A DNA stretch of 64,000 nt from an uncultured Bacteroidales bacterium (GTDB lineage Bacteria > Bacteroidota > Bacteroidia > Bacteroidales > UBA932): positions 1 through 64,000 of the forward strand of contig CALBPX010000041.1 of assembly GCA_937899055.1 (NCBI GenBank), written 5' to 3'. Positions 32,022-41,113 of this stretch are shown here, one piece after another (position 1 is the first letter of the stretch; every line of letters starts with the position of its first letter). The notes beneath the pieces were generated by a model. It was given only the letters and a program-made list of their open reading frames with translations, was not told the DNA's origin and searched no databases. A program made the translations under genes and the position numbers.

Positions 32022-32597
32022 ATGAAAAGTTTGAAAGGAACAAAGACAGAAAAGAACCTGCTTCAGGCATTTGCCGGAGAGAGCCAGGCCAGGAACCGCT
32101 ACACTTTTTTTGCAAGTGCTGCAAAAAAAGAAGGTTATGAGCAGATAAGCGCGTTTTTCACTGAGACCGCAGACAACGAGAAGGAACATGCCAAGAAGTT
32201 CTTCAAATTCCTGGAAGGCGGAATGGTTGAGATTACAGCTTCGTTCCCTGCCGGAGTAATCGGAAAGACAGAAGAGAACCTTCTTGCAGCTGCCGAGGGA
32301 GAGCTGGACGAGTGGAAGTTCGCCTATCCGGAGTTCGCCAGGATTGCAAAGGAAGAGGGCTTTCCGGAAATTGCCAAGTGCTTCAAGGAAATAGCCGTTG
32401 CCGAAAAGGCTCATGAGAAGAGATACCGCGCTCTGCTTAAGAACCTCAAGAGCGGAAAGGTGTTCGCAAAAGACGAGGTTGTTGTATGGAAGTGCCGCAA
32501 CTGCGGATATGTGTTCCGCGGAAAGAATGCACCCAAAGAGTGCCCTGCATGCAAGCATCCTCAGGCTTACTTTGAGGTTAAGGGTGAGAACTACTAA
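32022..32597 (+). CDS. rbr: Rubrerythrin
   Basis: This 191-residue peroxide-scavenging protein has a ferritin-like diiron domain (FAGESQARNRYTFFA, ISAFFTETADNEKEHAKKF, EEGFPEIAKCFKEIAVAEKAHEKRY, with the E..ExxH ligands) and a C-terminal rubredoxin-like domain (CRNCGYVFRGKNAPKECPAC). It reduces H2O2 in anaerobes using a rubredoxin or NADH chain. It fits an anaerobic gut or sediment lifestyle. The next gene starts 12 bp downstream, so they may be co-transcribed; thioredoxin reductase follows further. Confidence 0.96.
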   Translation: MKSLKGTKTEKNLLQAFAGESQARNRYTFFASAAKKEGYEQISAFFTETADNEKEHAKKFFKFLEGGMVEITASFPAGVIGKTEENLLAAAEGELDEWKFAYPEFARIAKEEGFPEIAKCFKEIAVAEKAHEKRYRALLKNLKSGKVFAKDEVVVWKCRNCGYVFRGKNAPKECPACKHPQAYFEVKGENY

Positions 32598-32608
32598 ACT
32601 GTGTCAGA

Positions 32609-33577
32609 TTGAAAGAATCATTGGACAGCCGTAACGGCCTTTCCTTCTGGGAGAGGCTCGTTTATTGTACGAAAGAAGCTACTCCCGGTGCAATCAAGAC
32701 CATCTGGTGGGTTATAAGGATAACTGCCATAGTTTCTTTGGCCATCTACATTCTCCGCCTTACCGGTGCCTTGAACTGGATAGGACGGGAACTTTCGCCC
32801 ATGATGAGTTTCATAGGCCTTCCGGGAGAGGCCTCTCTTGCGTATGTAAGCGGCTATTTTGTAAATGTTTACTCAGCGATAGCCGCCTGTGCATCGCTGA
32901 ATCTTTCTGCCCGGAGCGTTACAATCTTGGCCGTTCTGGTCATGTGTTCGCACAATATGATAGTTGAGACGGCAGTGCAGAAAAAGACCGGTTCATCCGC
33001 CTTGAGGATATTCCTGGTGCGGACCTTGAGCGGGCTGATTCTGGCATATCTGCTGAATCTCATACTTCCGGCCGGTCAGCAGGCAGAATTGGGTGCCGCC
33101 GTAGAAGAGCACCTTACTTTGAAGGAGAGCTTATGGCCCTGGGCCCTTTCTCTTCTGAAACTCTGTGTGAAGATGGCGGTTCTGATTTTTCTGCTGTCTG
33201 TGCTGCAGCAGATCCTGAGCGAGTTCGGAGTCATAAAGTTTCTGACAAAGGTAATCCGCTGGCCGATGAAGTTCTTCGGCCTTCCGGAAGACACTTCATT
33301 CCTTTGGATTGTGGCTAATACGCTGGGGTTGGCCTACGGGGCTGCCGTCATGTTCCAGGAAAAGGAGAAGGGTAATATATCAGACCGCGAAATCCAGCTT
33401 CTGAACACACATATTGCCATATCTCACAGCAATTTGGAAGATCTGATCCTATTTGTTTCAATTGGCGGCGTGTGGTGGATCATCCTCCTCGCCCGCTGGG
33501 CCGGCAGCCTGATTCTGGTCTGGGAAGAAAGGTTGGAGTTTCATATTCGCGATAAGTTTACTAAATTTGCGAGCTAA
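32609..33577 (+). CDS. Nucleoside-recognition (Gate) domain membrane protein
   Basis: This 322-residue protein has about eight membrane helices and two Gate-like halves. The first contains LSPMMSFIGLPGEASLAYVSGYFVNVYSAIAACASLNL, and the second contains the parallel segment FFGLPEDTSFLWIVANTLGLAYGAAV. Proteins of this group are linked to nucleoside or spore-maturation transport, without a firm substrate in Bacteroidota. No ATG exists near the start; TTG at 32609, 12 bp after rbr, is the best candidate, with another TTG at 32621. It probably shares a transcript with rbr. Confidence 0.8.
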   Translation: MKESLDSRNGLSFWERLVYCTKEATPGAIKTIWWVIRITAIVSLAIYILRLTGALNWIGRELSPMMSFIGLPGEASLAYVSGYFVNVYSAIAACASLNLSARSVTILAVLVMCSHNMIVETAVQKKTGSSALRIFLVRTLSGLILAYLLNLILPAGQQAELGAAVEEHLTLKESLWPWALSLLKLCVKMAVLIFLLSVLQQILSEFGVIKFLTKVIRWPMKFFGLPEDTSFLWIVANTLGLAYGAAVMFQEKEKGNISDREIQLLNTHIAISHSNLEDLILFVSIGGVWWIILLARWAGSLILVWEERLEFHIRDKFTKFAS

Positions 33578-33588
33578 CTATATTTTTG

Positions 33589-34521
33589 ATGAAAATGGAG
33601 AGGATCAGAGTGCTGATAGCAGGCAGCGGCCCTGCAGGATATACCGCGGCGATATATGCTGCAAGGGCAAATCAGGCCCCTGTAGTTTATACCGGCCTGG
33701 AACTGGGCGGGCAGCTGACCACAACCACCGTGGTGGAAAACTTCCCGGGCTTTCCGGACGGAATAGACGGCACCGTGCTTGTTGACAACATGCGCCGTCA
33801 GGCCGAAAGAGTAGGGGCGCAAATCCGCACCGGAACAATCACTTCCTGCGATCTGTCCGGCCGCCCGTTCAAGGCCACCATAGACGGAGGTATAACCGTA
33901 GAGGCAGACGCTCTGATAATTGCTACGGGAGCAAGTGCAAGATATCTGGGCATACCGGGCGAGCAGGAATTCCGCGGGAGCGGAGTCAGTGCCTGCGCCA
34001 CATGCGATGGCTTTTTCTACCGCAAACAGGATGTGGCGGTCATAGGAGGAGGTGATACCGCATGCGAAGAGGCTGTATATCTGGCAGGTATGTGCAACAA
34101 GGTATATATGATAATCCGCCGCGACCAGATGCGGGCTTCAAAGGCCATGCAGGAGAAAGTGGCATCGCAGAGCAATATTCAGGTTCTGTGGAACAGCCTT
34201 CCGCAGGAAGTGGTGGGAGACCTCAAGGGTGTCTGTGGCATAAAGATTGAGAACAAGCTCAGCGGAGAAGTCAGTACGGTGCCGGTTTCCGGAGTCTTCC
34301 TTGCAGTGGGGCATCATCCTAATTCAGAAGTTTTTGCTCCTTGGGTAACCACAGACAAAGAGGGTTACATTATCACCCAACCAGATTCTCCAAAGACCAA
34401 CATCCCCGGAGTTTTTGCCGCCGGTGATGTTATGGATTTGCATTATAAACAGGCTATTACGGCTGCTGCTTCGGGGTGCAGGGCTGCCATTGAGGCAGAC
34501 CGTTTCCTGCAGGGCCAATAA
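33589..34521 (+). CDS. trxB: Thioredoxin reductase
   Basis: This 310-residue flavoenzyme has the N-terminal FAD motif VLIAGSGPAGYTAAIYAARAN, the redox-active CATC in SACATCDGFFYR, the NADPH motif VIGGGDTACEEAVYLA, and the C-terminal FAD region GVFAAGDVMDLHYKQAITAAASGCRAA. It transfers electrons from NADPH to thioredoxin. Starts at 33589 (MKMERI) and 33595 (MERIRV) are both possible. TATTTTTG (33581-33588) directly before the ATG looks like a -7 element, which would favour 33595 and a leaderless mRNA. bamD starts 10 bp after the stop. Confidence 0.95.
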   Translation: MKMERIRVLIAGSGPAGYTAAIYAARANQAPVVYTGLELGGQLTTTTVVENFPGFPDGIDGTVLVDNMRRQAERVGAQIRTGTITSCDLSGRPFKATIDGGITVEADALIIATGASARYLGIPGEQEFRGSGVSACATCDGFFYRKQDVAVIGGGDTACEEAVYLAGMCNKVYMIIRRDQMRASKAMQEKVASQSNIQVLWNSLPQEVVGDLKGVCGIKIENKLSGEVSTVPVSGVFLAVGHHPNSEVFAPWVTTDKEGYIITQPDSPKTNIPGVFAAGDVMDLHYKQAITAAASGCRAAIEADRFLQGQ

Positions 34522-34531
34522 AGGATACAAG

Positions 34532-35644
34532 ATGAGAAATTTGAAAATCACGGCAGTTCTGCTTTTGACGCTGTACATGCTTTCCGGTTGCAAAAGCTAT
34601 TACGAATCGCTGTTCAGGACCCAGGATCTTGACGAACGTTTCAGGGGTGCGATGTATTTCTATGACAAAGGCAAGTTCCGTAAGGCTGCGGCTTTGTTCG
34701 AGAGTATGCTGTTCCTGTCTCAGGGAACCGACAAAGAAGACAGCGTTCAGTTTTACAATGCCATGAGCAACTACCGCTACGGCGATTACATCACAGCTGA
34801 GGCCAACTTCAACAAGTTCCTGGAAGTCTTTCCCAGAAGTACAATGAGCGAAGAGGCCAGATTCCTGAGAATCAAGTGTCTGTATGAGGGTACATACCGT
34901 TGGGAACTGGACCAGGTACCTACTCAGAAAGCCATGGCCACCATAGCCGAGTTCATGTATGACAACCCAAGAAGCGAGTACTATGATGTCTGCAAGGCTA
35001 TGATGGAGGAGTTTGGCGAGAGGCTGGACCGTAAATCTTATGAGGCCGCCAAGCTTTACTACAACATGAAAGACTACAAGTCTTCGCACTATGCCCTGAA
35101 GACCGTCCTCAGAGACAATTCCGACAACCGCTACCGCGAGGAGATACTCTACTACACGGCAATGTCGTCCTACAGATATGCCTTCAACAGCATAAGGGAA
35201 AAGCAGAAAGAAAGATACATGACCTTCATAGACGACTATTACAATTTCATAGGCGAATATCCCAAGGCACAGGAGCGCAGGGAGCTGGACCGCATGTTTG
35301 TAAGGGCCCAGAAGTTTGTAGGCCTGAAAGGAGCTTTGGATTCTGCGCAGGTGGCAGCCGCCCAGGCTATTGCCAACGATGAAGCAGTTACTCCGAGGTC
35401 ATCCAAGAACATCAGGGCCGACCGCAAGAACACCAAGCGTGCCATAAAGGATGCCAAGAAAGCCGTAAAAGAAGCCGAGAACAGGAGTGCAGTTGCCCGT
35501 AAGGTGAACGAAGAAACTTCGGGCACACAGAGGCAGAACGAAAGACGAAAGGCCCGCAAGGAAAGAGAGGAGGCCATGAAACTCTACGAACAGGCAAAGG
35601 CTAAGGCCAAGGAGCAGAAAGAGCGGGAAGAAGAAACCAAGTAA
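34532..35644 (+). CDS. bamD: Outer-membrane assembly lipoprotein BamD with long charged C-terminal tail
   Basis: This 370-residue lipoprotein has a signal ending in the lipobox LSGC (Cys20), and tetratricopeptide-type helices follow (YDKGKFRKAAALFESML, RYGDYITAEANFNKFLEVFPRSTMSEEARFLRIKCLY and others) through about residue 255. This is BamD, which joins BamA to insert outer-membrane proteins. From about residue 280 to the end there is a tail rich in Lys, Arg, Glu and Ala (KKAVKEAENRSAVARKVNEE, then KAREREEAMKLYEQ-like repeats). It predicts a long helix absent from ordinary BamD. The rpoZ-like gene follows after 34 bp. Confidence 0.9.
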   Translation: MRNLKITAVLLLTLYMLSGCKSYYESLFRTQDLDERFRGAMYFYDKGKFRKAAALFESMLFLSQGTDKEDSVQFYNAMSNYRYGDYITAEANFNKFLEVFPRSTMSEEARFLRIKCLYEGTYRWELDQVPTQKAMATIAEFMYDNPRSEYYDVCKAMMEEFGERLDRKSYEAAKLYYNMKDYKSSHYALKTVLRDNSDNRYREEILYYTAMSSYRYAFNSIREKQKERYMTFIDDYYNFIGEYPKAQERRELDRMFVRAQKFVGLKGALDSAQVAAAQAIANDEAVTPRSSKNIRADRKNTKRAIKDAKKAVKEAENRSAVARKVNEETSGTQRQNERRKARKEREEAMKLYEQAKAKAKEQKEREEETK

Positions 35645-35678
35645 TGCAGACAATCTGATTATAAACAATATACACGAT

Positions 35679-36005
35679 ATGGAAGAAAAGAGATCAACAA
35701 AGGTATCGGACAATACCGTTTCCAGAGACATCATAAAGTTGTCCGAACCTACAGGTAACATTTATGAATCCGTTGTAATCATGGCCAAGAGAGCCAACCA
35801 GATTGCAGCAGCCCTCAAGAAGGAACTTTCAGAGAAACTGGAGGAATTCTCTCAGGGAAATGTAGCCGACACGCTTGAAGAAACATACGAGAACAGGGAG
35901 CAGATAGAAATATCCCGTCATTACGAAAAACTTCCAAAGCCCACACTTACAGCTGTTAAGGAATTTCAGGACGGAGAAATTTATTGGCGCAAGATTGATT
36001 CTTAG
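35679..36005 (+). CDS. rpoZ: DNA-directed RNA polymerase omega-like subunit
   Basis: This 108-residue protein matches the Bacteroidota omega/Rpb6-like family: TVSRDIIKLSEPTGNIYESVVIMAKRANQIAAALKKELSEKLEEF contains the conserved NIYE-x5-KRANQI motif. Omega helps assemble beta-prime in RNA polymerase. The C-terminus (HYEKLPKPTLTAVKEFQDGEIYWRK) is phylum-typical. The stop codon shares one base with the GTG start of recN, so the two are coupled. The bamD-rpoZ-recN order is common in Bacteroidales. Confidence 0.88.
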   Translation: MEEKRSTKVSDNTVSRDIIKLSEPTGNIYESVVIMAKRANQIAAALKKELSEKLEEFSQGNVADTLEETYENREQIEISRHYEKLPKPTLTAVKEFQDGEIYWRKIDS

Positions 36006-37630
36006 TGCTTGAAAGGCTTACCATACAGAACTATGCTCTCATAGAGAGTCTCGACATCGAATTTCCTGACGGTTTAGTAATAATGACAGGTGAAACAGGT
36101 GCCGGCAAGTCCGTCTTGCTTGGCGCCGTTTCTCTTTTGAAGGGGGGCAAGGCCGATTCTTCCGTCCTCCGCGATGCACAGAAAAACTGTGTGGTGGAAG
36201 CAGTCTTTTCCGCCGGAGGAGTTCAGACTATCCTCCGCAGGGTAACGTCTCCTTTGATGAGGTCCAGGTTTTTCATAGATGACGAACCGGTTTCGGCTTC
36301 AAAGATGGCGGATATTTCCTCCCGTCTGATGGATATCCACTCCCAGCACAGTAACCTCATTCTAACAGACCGCAAGTTCCAGCTGGAGATGATAGACAGC
36401 TTCTGCTCAACCCAAAAGCTGCTGAGCCGTTACGAAGCCGAGCACAATGCCATAAAGGAGTTGGAAAGGGCCGTGGGAAGCATCGCCGAGAAAATTGATA
36501 CCGAGGAAAAAGAGCGGCAGATTCGCAGTGCGGAACTCCATAAACTGCAGGAGGCACAGCTGAAAGAAGGCGAACAGGAACTGCTTGAGCAGGAACAGAT
36601 GAGGCTCGAACATTCGGAAACCCTCAAGGAAAATGCTCTGTCTGCCATTGAACTTTTGGACGGAGAGGCCGGTTCTGTACTGCAATCTCTGAGAGCGGCT
36701 GTAAGGAATGTGGAGCATCTGGCGGAGTTTGACAGCGGGCTGGGGCAACTGGCCAAAAGGCTGGAGAGCTGCCGTGTGGAGTGCAAGGACATAGTTTCCG
36801 ACCTTGAAAAATTTTCTTCGGCTGTGGAGGATTCTCCAATGCGTCTTGCTCAGGTTCAGCAGAGGCTGGACGACATATATTCTCTTATGAGAAGGTTTTC
36901 ATGCAACGATGTTTCTTCTTTGATTGCGCTAAAGGACAGCCTTTTGCAATCGGAAACAGACCTTGAGGACCTAAAAGAGGAAAAGAGCCGTCTTGAAAAA
37001 CAGCTCGCAGCCGCCGTGGAAAAGCGCAAAACCCTTTCGGAGGAACTTTCTTCCAAGAGGCGGGCCGGGGCTCACAGGCTGGAAAAGATGCTGCAGGAGA
37101 GCATCCGCACTCTGGAAATGCCGGATGCACGCATCGTAATTGAACTGGTTCCAACTGCCGGTTTTGTATCGGACGGAGTTGACGACCCTCACATCCTGTT
37201 CAGTGCCAACCCTAAAGAAAAACTGGTAGAACTGGACAAAGTGGCAAGCGGGGGAGAGCTGTCCAGGATTATGCTCTGCATCAAGAGCCTGATGTCCGGA
37301 TTCATGCAGATGCCTACGGTCTTCTTTGACGAAATAGACGTTGGAGTTTCCGGCAGCGTGGCAGACAAGATGGGGCGTCAGATTGTAAATATGGGGCGCA
37401 ATATGCAGGTTGTAGCCATAACCCATCTGCCGCAGGTTGCAAGCAAGGGGGCAGCGCATCTGCTTGTTTATAAAGACAATACCCCCGACGGAAGAAATAC
37501 CGTCAGGCTCCGCACCCTGGAAGGCAAAGACCGGGTTATGGAAATTGCCCGTCTGCTCAGCGGAGAAAACACAACCGTGCAGGCCATAGCAAATGCCGAG
37601 GTGCTGCTGGGTTATAAAAGCGATAATTGA
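36005..37630 (+). CDS. recN: DNA repair ATPase RecN
   Basis: This 541-residue SMC-like protein has Walker A GETGAGKS (residues 29-36), a long coiled-coil region in the middle (about 150-350), and the C-terminal head with KLVELDKVASGGELSRIMLCIKSL (signature) and VFFDEIDVGVSGSVADKMG (Walker B). QVVAITHLPQVASKG is the family's D/H-loop. It tethers DNA ends in double-strand-break repair. The start is GTG at 36005, overlapping the rpoZ stop by one base. It is of normal length. Confidence 0.95.
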   Translation: MLERLTIQNYALIESLDIEFPDGLVIMTGETGAGKSVLLGAVSLLKGGKADSSVLRDAQKNCVVEAVFSAGGVQTILRRVTSPLMRSRFFIDDEPVSASKMADISSRLMDIHSQHSNLILTDRKFQLEMIDSFCSTQKLLSRYEAEHNAIKELERAVGSIAEKIDTEEKERQIRSAELHKLQEAQLKEGEQELLEQEQMRLEHSETLKENALSAIELLDGEAGSVLQSLRAAVRNVEHLAEFDSGLGQLAKRLESCRVECKDIVSDLEKFSSAVEDSPMRLAQVQQRLDDIYSLMRRFSCNDVSSLIALKDSLLQSETDLEDLKEEKSRLEKQLAAAVEKRKTLSEELSSKRRAGAHRLEKMLQESIRTLEMPDARIVIELVPTAGFVSDGVDDPHILFSANPKEKLVELDKVASGGELSRIMLCIKSLMSGFMQMPTVFFDEIDVGVSGSVADKMGRQIVNMGRNMQVVAITHLPQVASKGAAHLLVYKDNTPDGRNTVRLRTLEGKDRVMEIARLLSGENTTVQAIANAEVLLGYKSDN

Positions 37631-37649
37631 TAATTTAAATATTTGAAAC

Positions 37650-38441
37650 ATGAGACTGATTATCCGGAAATCTTATGCAGACATGTCCAAGTGGGCTGCA
37701 TCGCTGATTCTGAAGAGGATCACAGATTTCAATCCTACACCGGAGCATCCTTTTGTTCTGGGCCTTCCTACCGGCTCAACCCCAATAGGAACCTATAAGG
37801 AACTTGTAAACTGCTACAGAGAAGGCAAGATTTCTTTCAAGAATGTTGTAACATTCAACATGGACGAATATGTAGGTATTCCTCAGGATCATCCTGAAAG
37901 CTACCATACATTTATGTGGGAGAATTTCTTCCGTCATATAGATATTCCGTCCGAAAACATCAACATACTTGACGGCAATGCAGAAGACCTTCTGGAAGAG
38001 TGCCGCAGATACGAAGAAAAAATCAAATCATACGGTGGCATCAACCTGTTCATGGGCGGAATAGGCCCGGACGGTCACATAGCCTTCAATGAGCCGGGTT
38101 CGTCGCTCACTTCCCGTACCAGACTCAAGGCTCTTACCACTGATACCATAATTGCCAACTCCAGATTCTTTAACAACGATATAAATCTGGTTCCCAAGAC
38201 CGCTCTGACGGTGGGAGTAGGCACAATCATGGACGCGGAAGAAGTTCTGATTCTGGTAAACGGCCACAACAAGGCCAGGGCTTTGCGCCATGCAATAGAA
38301 GAGGGTATCAGCCAGATGTGGACGGTGAGCATACTCCAGATGCACAAGAAGGGCATAATAGTATGCGACGATGCCGCCACCGTTGAACTCAAGGTGGGTA
38401 CCGTAAACTATTTCAAGGACATAGAAAAAGGAGAATTCTAA
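37650..38441 (+). CDS. nagB: Glucosamine-6-phosphate deaminase
   Basis: This 263-residue enzyme converts glucosamine-6-phosphate to fructose-6-phosphate and ammonia. Visible motifs are [16 protein letters not shown] (phosphate site), [24 protein letters not shown] (catalytic Asp and His) and [20 protein letters not shown]. It links amino-sugar use with glycolysis. It lies 20 bp after recN, and its last bases overlap the end of the convergent LysM gene by 3 bp (38439-38441 against 38438-38440). It may be read from the recN transcript. Confidence 0.96.
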   Translation: MRLIIRKSYADMSKWAASLILKRITDFNPTPEHPFVLGLPTGSTPIGTYKELVNCYREGKISFKNVVTFNMDEYVGIPQDHPESYHTFMWENFFRHIDIPSENINILDGNAEDLLEECRRYEEKIKSYGGINLFMGGIGPDGHIAFNEPGSSLTSRTRLKALTTDTIIANSRFFNNDINLVPKTALTVGVGTIMDAEEVLILVNGHNKARALRHAIEEGISQMWTVSILQMHKKGIIVCDDAATVELKVGTVNYFKDIEKGEF

Positions 38442-40120
38442 TCCTGAACCGAGGTTACCGAGTAATCCGGATTGAAGGTTATTTTGGTGGCTGCCGTATT
38501 GACATAGCCGCCTTCAGGGTTCTTTACAAATCTTAGTTTCTGCTGCAGCATGTCGAGTTGCAGCAGATTTTTTTGCATATAGCTGTAGGCTACGGTATTA
38601 TCGGGATCCTCAGCACATTCCTGGAGCCCGTTCAGTACGGCGTTGCAGAAGAAATAGACTATGTCGTATCCGCTGAAAGCGTTTGCCCTTGGCTCGCAGT
38701 TGTAAAGCGATCTGTAGGCACGGATAAACTGCCTTACATCCTCTCTGCCCAAATCTACATTGTAGGGCATGCATATTTTTGTATTGTACTTGAAATACAG
38801 GCTCATATCTATGGCTTCAAAGCCCTTCCACTTTGGGGTTCCAAAGAGAGTGATCTTTTCAGCGGGCAACATCTTGATGTCTATCTGACGCAGAATTTCG
38901 GCTGTGAGCCCCTCTGTATATGTCTGAACTATGACAATATTGTCCATGTCTTTCCTGAGAGCAGAAAGCACTCCGGAACTTCCATATGCGCTTATGCTTG
39001 CGCCTTTTTCTTCCAGTGCCTCTTTGAGCATCTGGGCAAACGGGGCTTCGTTGCCGCTCGGATTATAGACTATGAGTATGTTCGGATTCGGAGCCTTTGA
39101 CGCTTCTTCCATTACCATGTCGGCCATGGCTTCTGCCTGCCTTCTCTGGTTCAGAGCCGCTTGGAAAAGGTATGGGCAATCTTCCAGCAGGCTGTCCACG
39201 GCTGCATCCAGAGGCGAAACTATCGGAATCCTAAGCTCGTTTGCAATGTCGGTCATTTCTTTCATGGCCTCATATCTGATGGGGCCTATTATAAGGTCGG
39301 CTTCCTTTATCTTTTCCGACTGAGCCACGGTGTTGATGTCGTTGCCGTAATCCAGAACATTCAGCTTGATGTTTCCGCCTGCAAGCTTAATCTGCTCCAA
39401 AGCCATCAGGGCTCCGCTGTAGAAATCCATATAGTTGGCATTGGGCTTTCCGTTGACATTCAGCGGGAGAAGCAGGGCAACAGTCCTTGTCTTGGCCTTG
39501 TCTATTTCGGGCAGGCGGTAGGTCTTTGGAATATCAGTTTCACCGTCCTCGGGGTAGGTTGTACCTGTTACGTTGACGGTATCGGTGGCAGTAATTTCTG
39601 TGTTCTGCGGATCTGGGGTTTCCGGGTTTTCAGGTGTAAGGCCGGCGGAGCCGTCTTTCCTGATGGGAATCTTGAGTCTTTTGATTTTCTTCAGACTCTC
39701 CGATTCCATATTGTTGAAGGCCATGATGTCTTCTTTGGGTACTCCGTATTTTTCTGAAATGTAGTCCAGGTCTTCAAACATCCTGCGGACTTTATGCTCA
39801 ATGTAATTGTCTGACCTGTAGCCGGAAAGATTAACCACCGGAATGTACAGGAGCTGGCCTTCCTTCAGACCCTGGCCAATGGCCGGGTTCTGCCTCTGGA
39901 GGTCGTCTGCCGTAATGTTGTAGGCCTTGCAGATGGAGTATATGGTTTCTCCCTTCTTGACATTGTGCACATACATCTTCTCTCCCTTTACGCTTACGAT
40001 CTGGTCTGAGACGGTTACTTTTACCTGTGAAACGGCAGGTTGCGCAGCCATCAGACTGAAAAAGACGGCGAGCAGCACTGCATGCAGGCTCTGGAATCTG
40101 TTTCTGAAGATGTTTCCCAT
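38438..40120 (-). CDS. LysM protein fused to a periplasmic-binding (type I) domain
   Basis: This 560-residue protein has a signal peptide ([16 protein letters not shown]). One clear LysM follows ([28 protein letters not shown]) with a possible second ([11 protein letters not shown]). After a Pro/Thr-rich linker comes a ~350-residue domain like ABC-type amino-acid receptors ([29 protein letters not shown], [45 protein letters not shown]). The arrangement suggests a wall-anchored ligand-binding protein, not a transporter part; no permease lies nearby. It occurs in other Bacteroidota, but I know no function for it. Confidence 0.85.
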   Translation of the reverse strand: MGNIFRNRFQSLHAVLLAVFFSLMAAQPAVSQVKVTVSDQIVSVKGEKMYVHNVKKGETIYSICKAYNITADDLQRQNPAIGQGLKEGQLLYIPVVNLSGYRSDNYIEHKVRRMFEDLDYISEKYGVPKEDIMAFNNMESESLKKIKRLKIPIRKDGSAGLTPENPETPDPQNTEITATDTVNVTGTTYPEDGETDIPKTYRLPEIDKAKTRTVALLLPLNVNGKPNANYMDFYSGALMALEQIKLAGGNIKLNVLDYGNDINTVAQSEKIKEADLIIGPIRYEAMKEMTDIANELRIPIVSPLDAAVDSLLEDCPYLFQAALNQRRQAEAMADMVMEEASKAPNPNILIVYNPSGNEAPFAQMLKEALEEKGASISAYGSSGVLSALRKDMDNIVIVQTYTEGLTAEILRQIDIKMLPAEKITLFGTPKWKGFEAIDMSLYFKYNTKICMPYNVDLGREDVRQFIRAYRSLYNCEPRANAFSGYDIVYFFCNAVLNGLQECAEDPDNTVAYSYMQKNLLQLDMLQQKLRFVKNPEGGYVNTAATKITFNPDYSVTSVQD

Positions 40121-40159
40121 AATCCGGATGTTAATGTTTGTGTTAATGGTTGAGAGTGG

Positions 40160-41110
40160 CTAAAGTCTTGCCAGCATGTTCTTTATGTTTTCTTCTATTC
40201 TTTCGTATATGTTGTCGTCGTAGGGCGCCCGGCAGAACTCTTCTCCGGTAACGGCTTGGTAAAGTTCTATGTAGCGGTCAGAAATGCCGTCAACTATGCT
40301 GTCTGTCATCTCCGGCATCTTCTGGCCTGGTTTTCCTTGGAATCCGTTGTCCATCAGCCACTCTCTGACAAACTCCTTGGAAAGCTGTTTCTGGGGTTCG
40401 TTTCTGAGGAATCTTTCCTGATAGCCATCGAGATAAAAATATCTGGAAGAATCGGGAGTGTGGATTTCGTCCATCAGGCAAACCTCTCCGTCCAGAAGCC
40501 CGAACTCATATTTTGTATCCACAAGAATCAGACCTCTCCGGCGGGCTATCTCAGTTCCGCGCTGGAAAAGTTTTAGGGCAATGTCCTCCACTTTTTCATA
40601 GATATCGGCCGGTACCAGCCCCCTTGCAATGATTTCTTCTTTGGATATGTCCTGATCGTGCTCTCCTATTTCGGCTTTGGTTGTAGGGGTGATTATCGGG
40701 TGGCTGAACTTCTGGTGTTCGCGCATTCCGTCAGGAATTTCCACACCGCAGATCTGCCTTGCCCCGGCTTTGTAGCTCCTCCACGAACTGCCTGTAAGAT
40801 AGCCTCTTACTATCATTTCAACCGGCAGAGGCTCACACTTGTAACCCACGGTGACCATAGGATCAGGGCAGGCTATCTTCCAGTTGCGCACAATGTCCGA
40901 TGTTGCATCCAAGAATTTTGACGCTGTCTGATTCAGGACCTGCCCCTTGTAGGGAATTCCGCACGGAAGCACCACGTCGAATGCAGATATCCTGTCAGTG
41001 GCTACCATCACCAGATATTTGCTGCCTATGAAATACACATCCCTGACTTTTCCGGTGTATTTTCCGCTGAGGTTTTTGAAATCGAACGCCGTGTTTACTA
41101 TGGACTTCAT
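40160..41110 (-). CDS. purC: Phosphoribosylaminoimidazole-succinocarboxamide synthase
   Basis: This 316-residue SAICAR synthetase joins CAIR and aspartate with ATP in purine synthesis. Motifs are [16 protein letters not shown] (ATP loop), [42 protein letters not shown], and [12 protein letters not shown] with [15 protein letters not shown]. It is the longer eukaryote/Bacteroidota-type PurC, not the short form. It lies 3 bp after the glycosyltransferase gene on the same strand and 39 bp before the LysM gene. The proximity to the glycosyltransferase suggests a shared transcript with no obvious functional link. Confidence 0.96.
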   Translation of the reverse strand: MKSIVNTAFDFKNLSGKYTGKVRDVYFIGSKYLVMVATDRISAFDVVLPCGIPYKGQVLNQTASKFLDATSDIVRNWKIACPDPMVTVGYKCEPLPVEMIVRGYLTGSSWRSYKAGARQICGVEIPDGMREHQKFSHPIITPTTKAEIGEHDQDISKEEIIARGLVPADIYEKVEDIALKLFQRGTEIARRRGLILVDTKYEFGLLDGEVCLMDEIHTPDSSRYFYLDGYQERFLRNEPQKQLSKEFVREWLMDNGFQGKPGQKMPEMTDSIVDGISDRYIELYQAVTGEEFCRAPYDDNIYERIEENIKNMLARL

Positions 41111-41113
41111 TGC

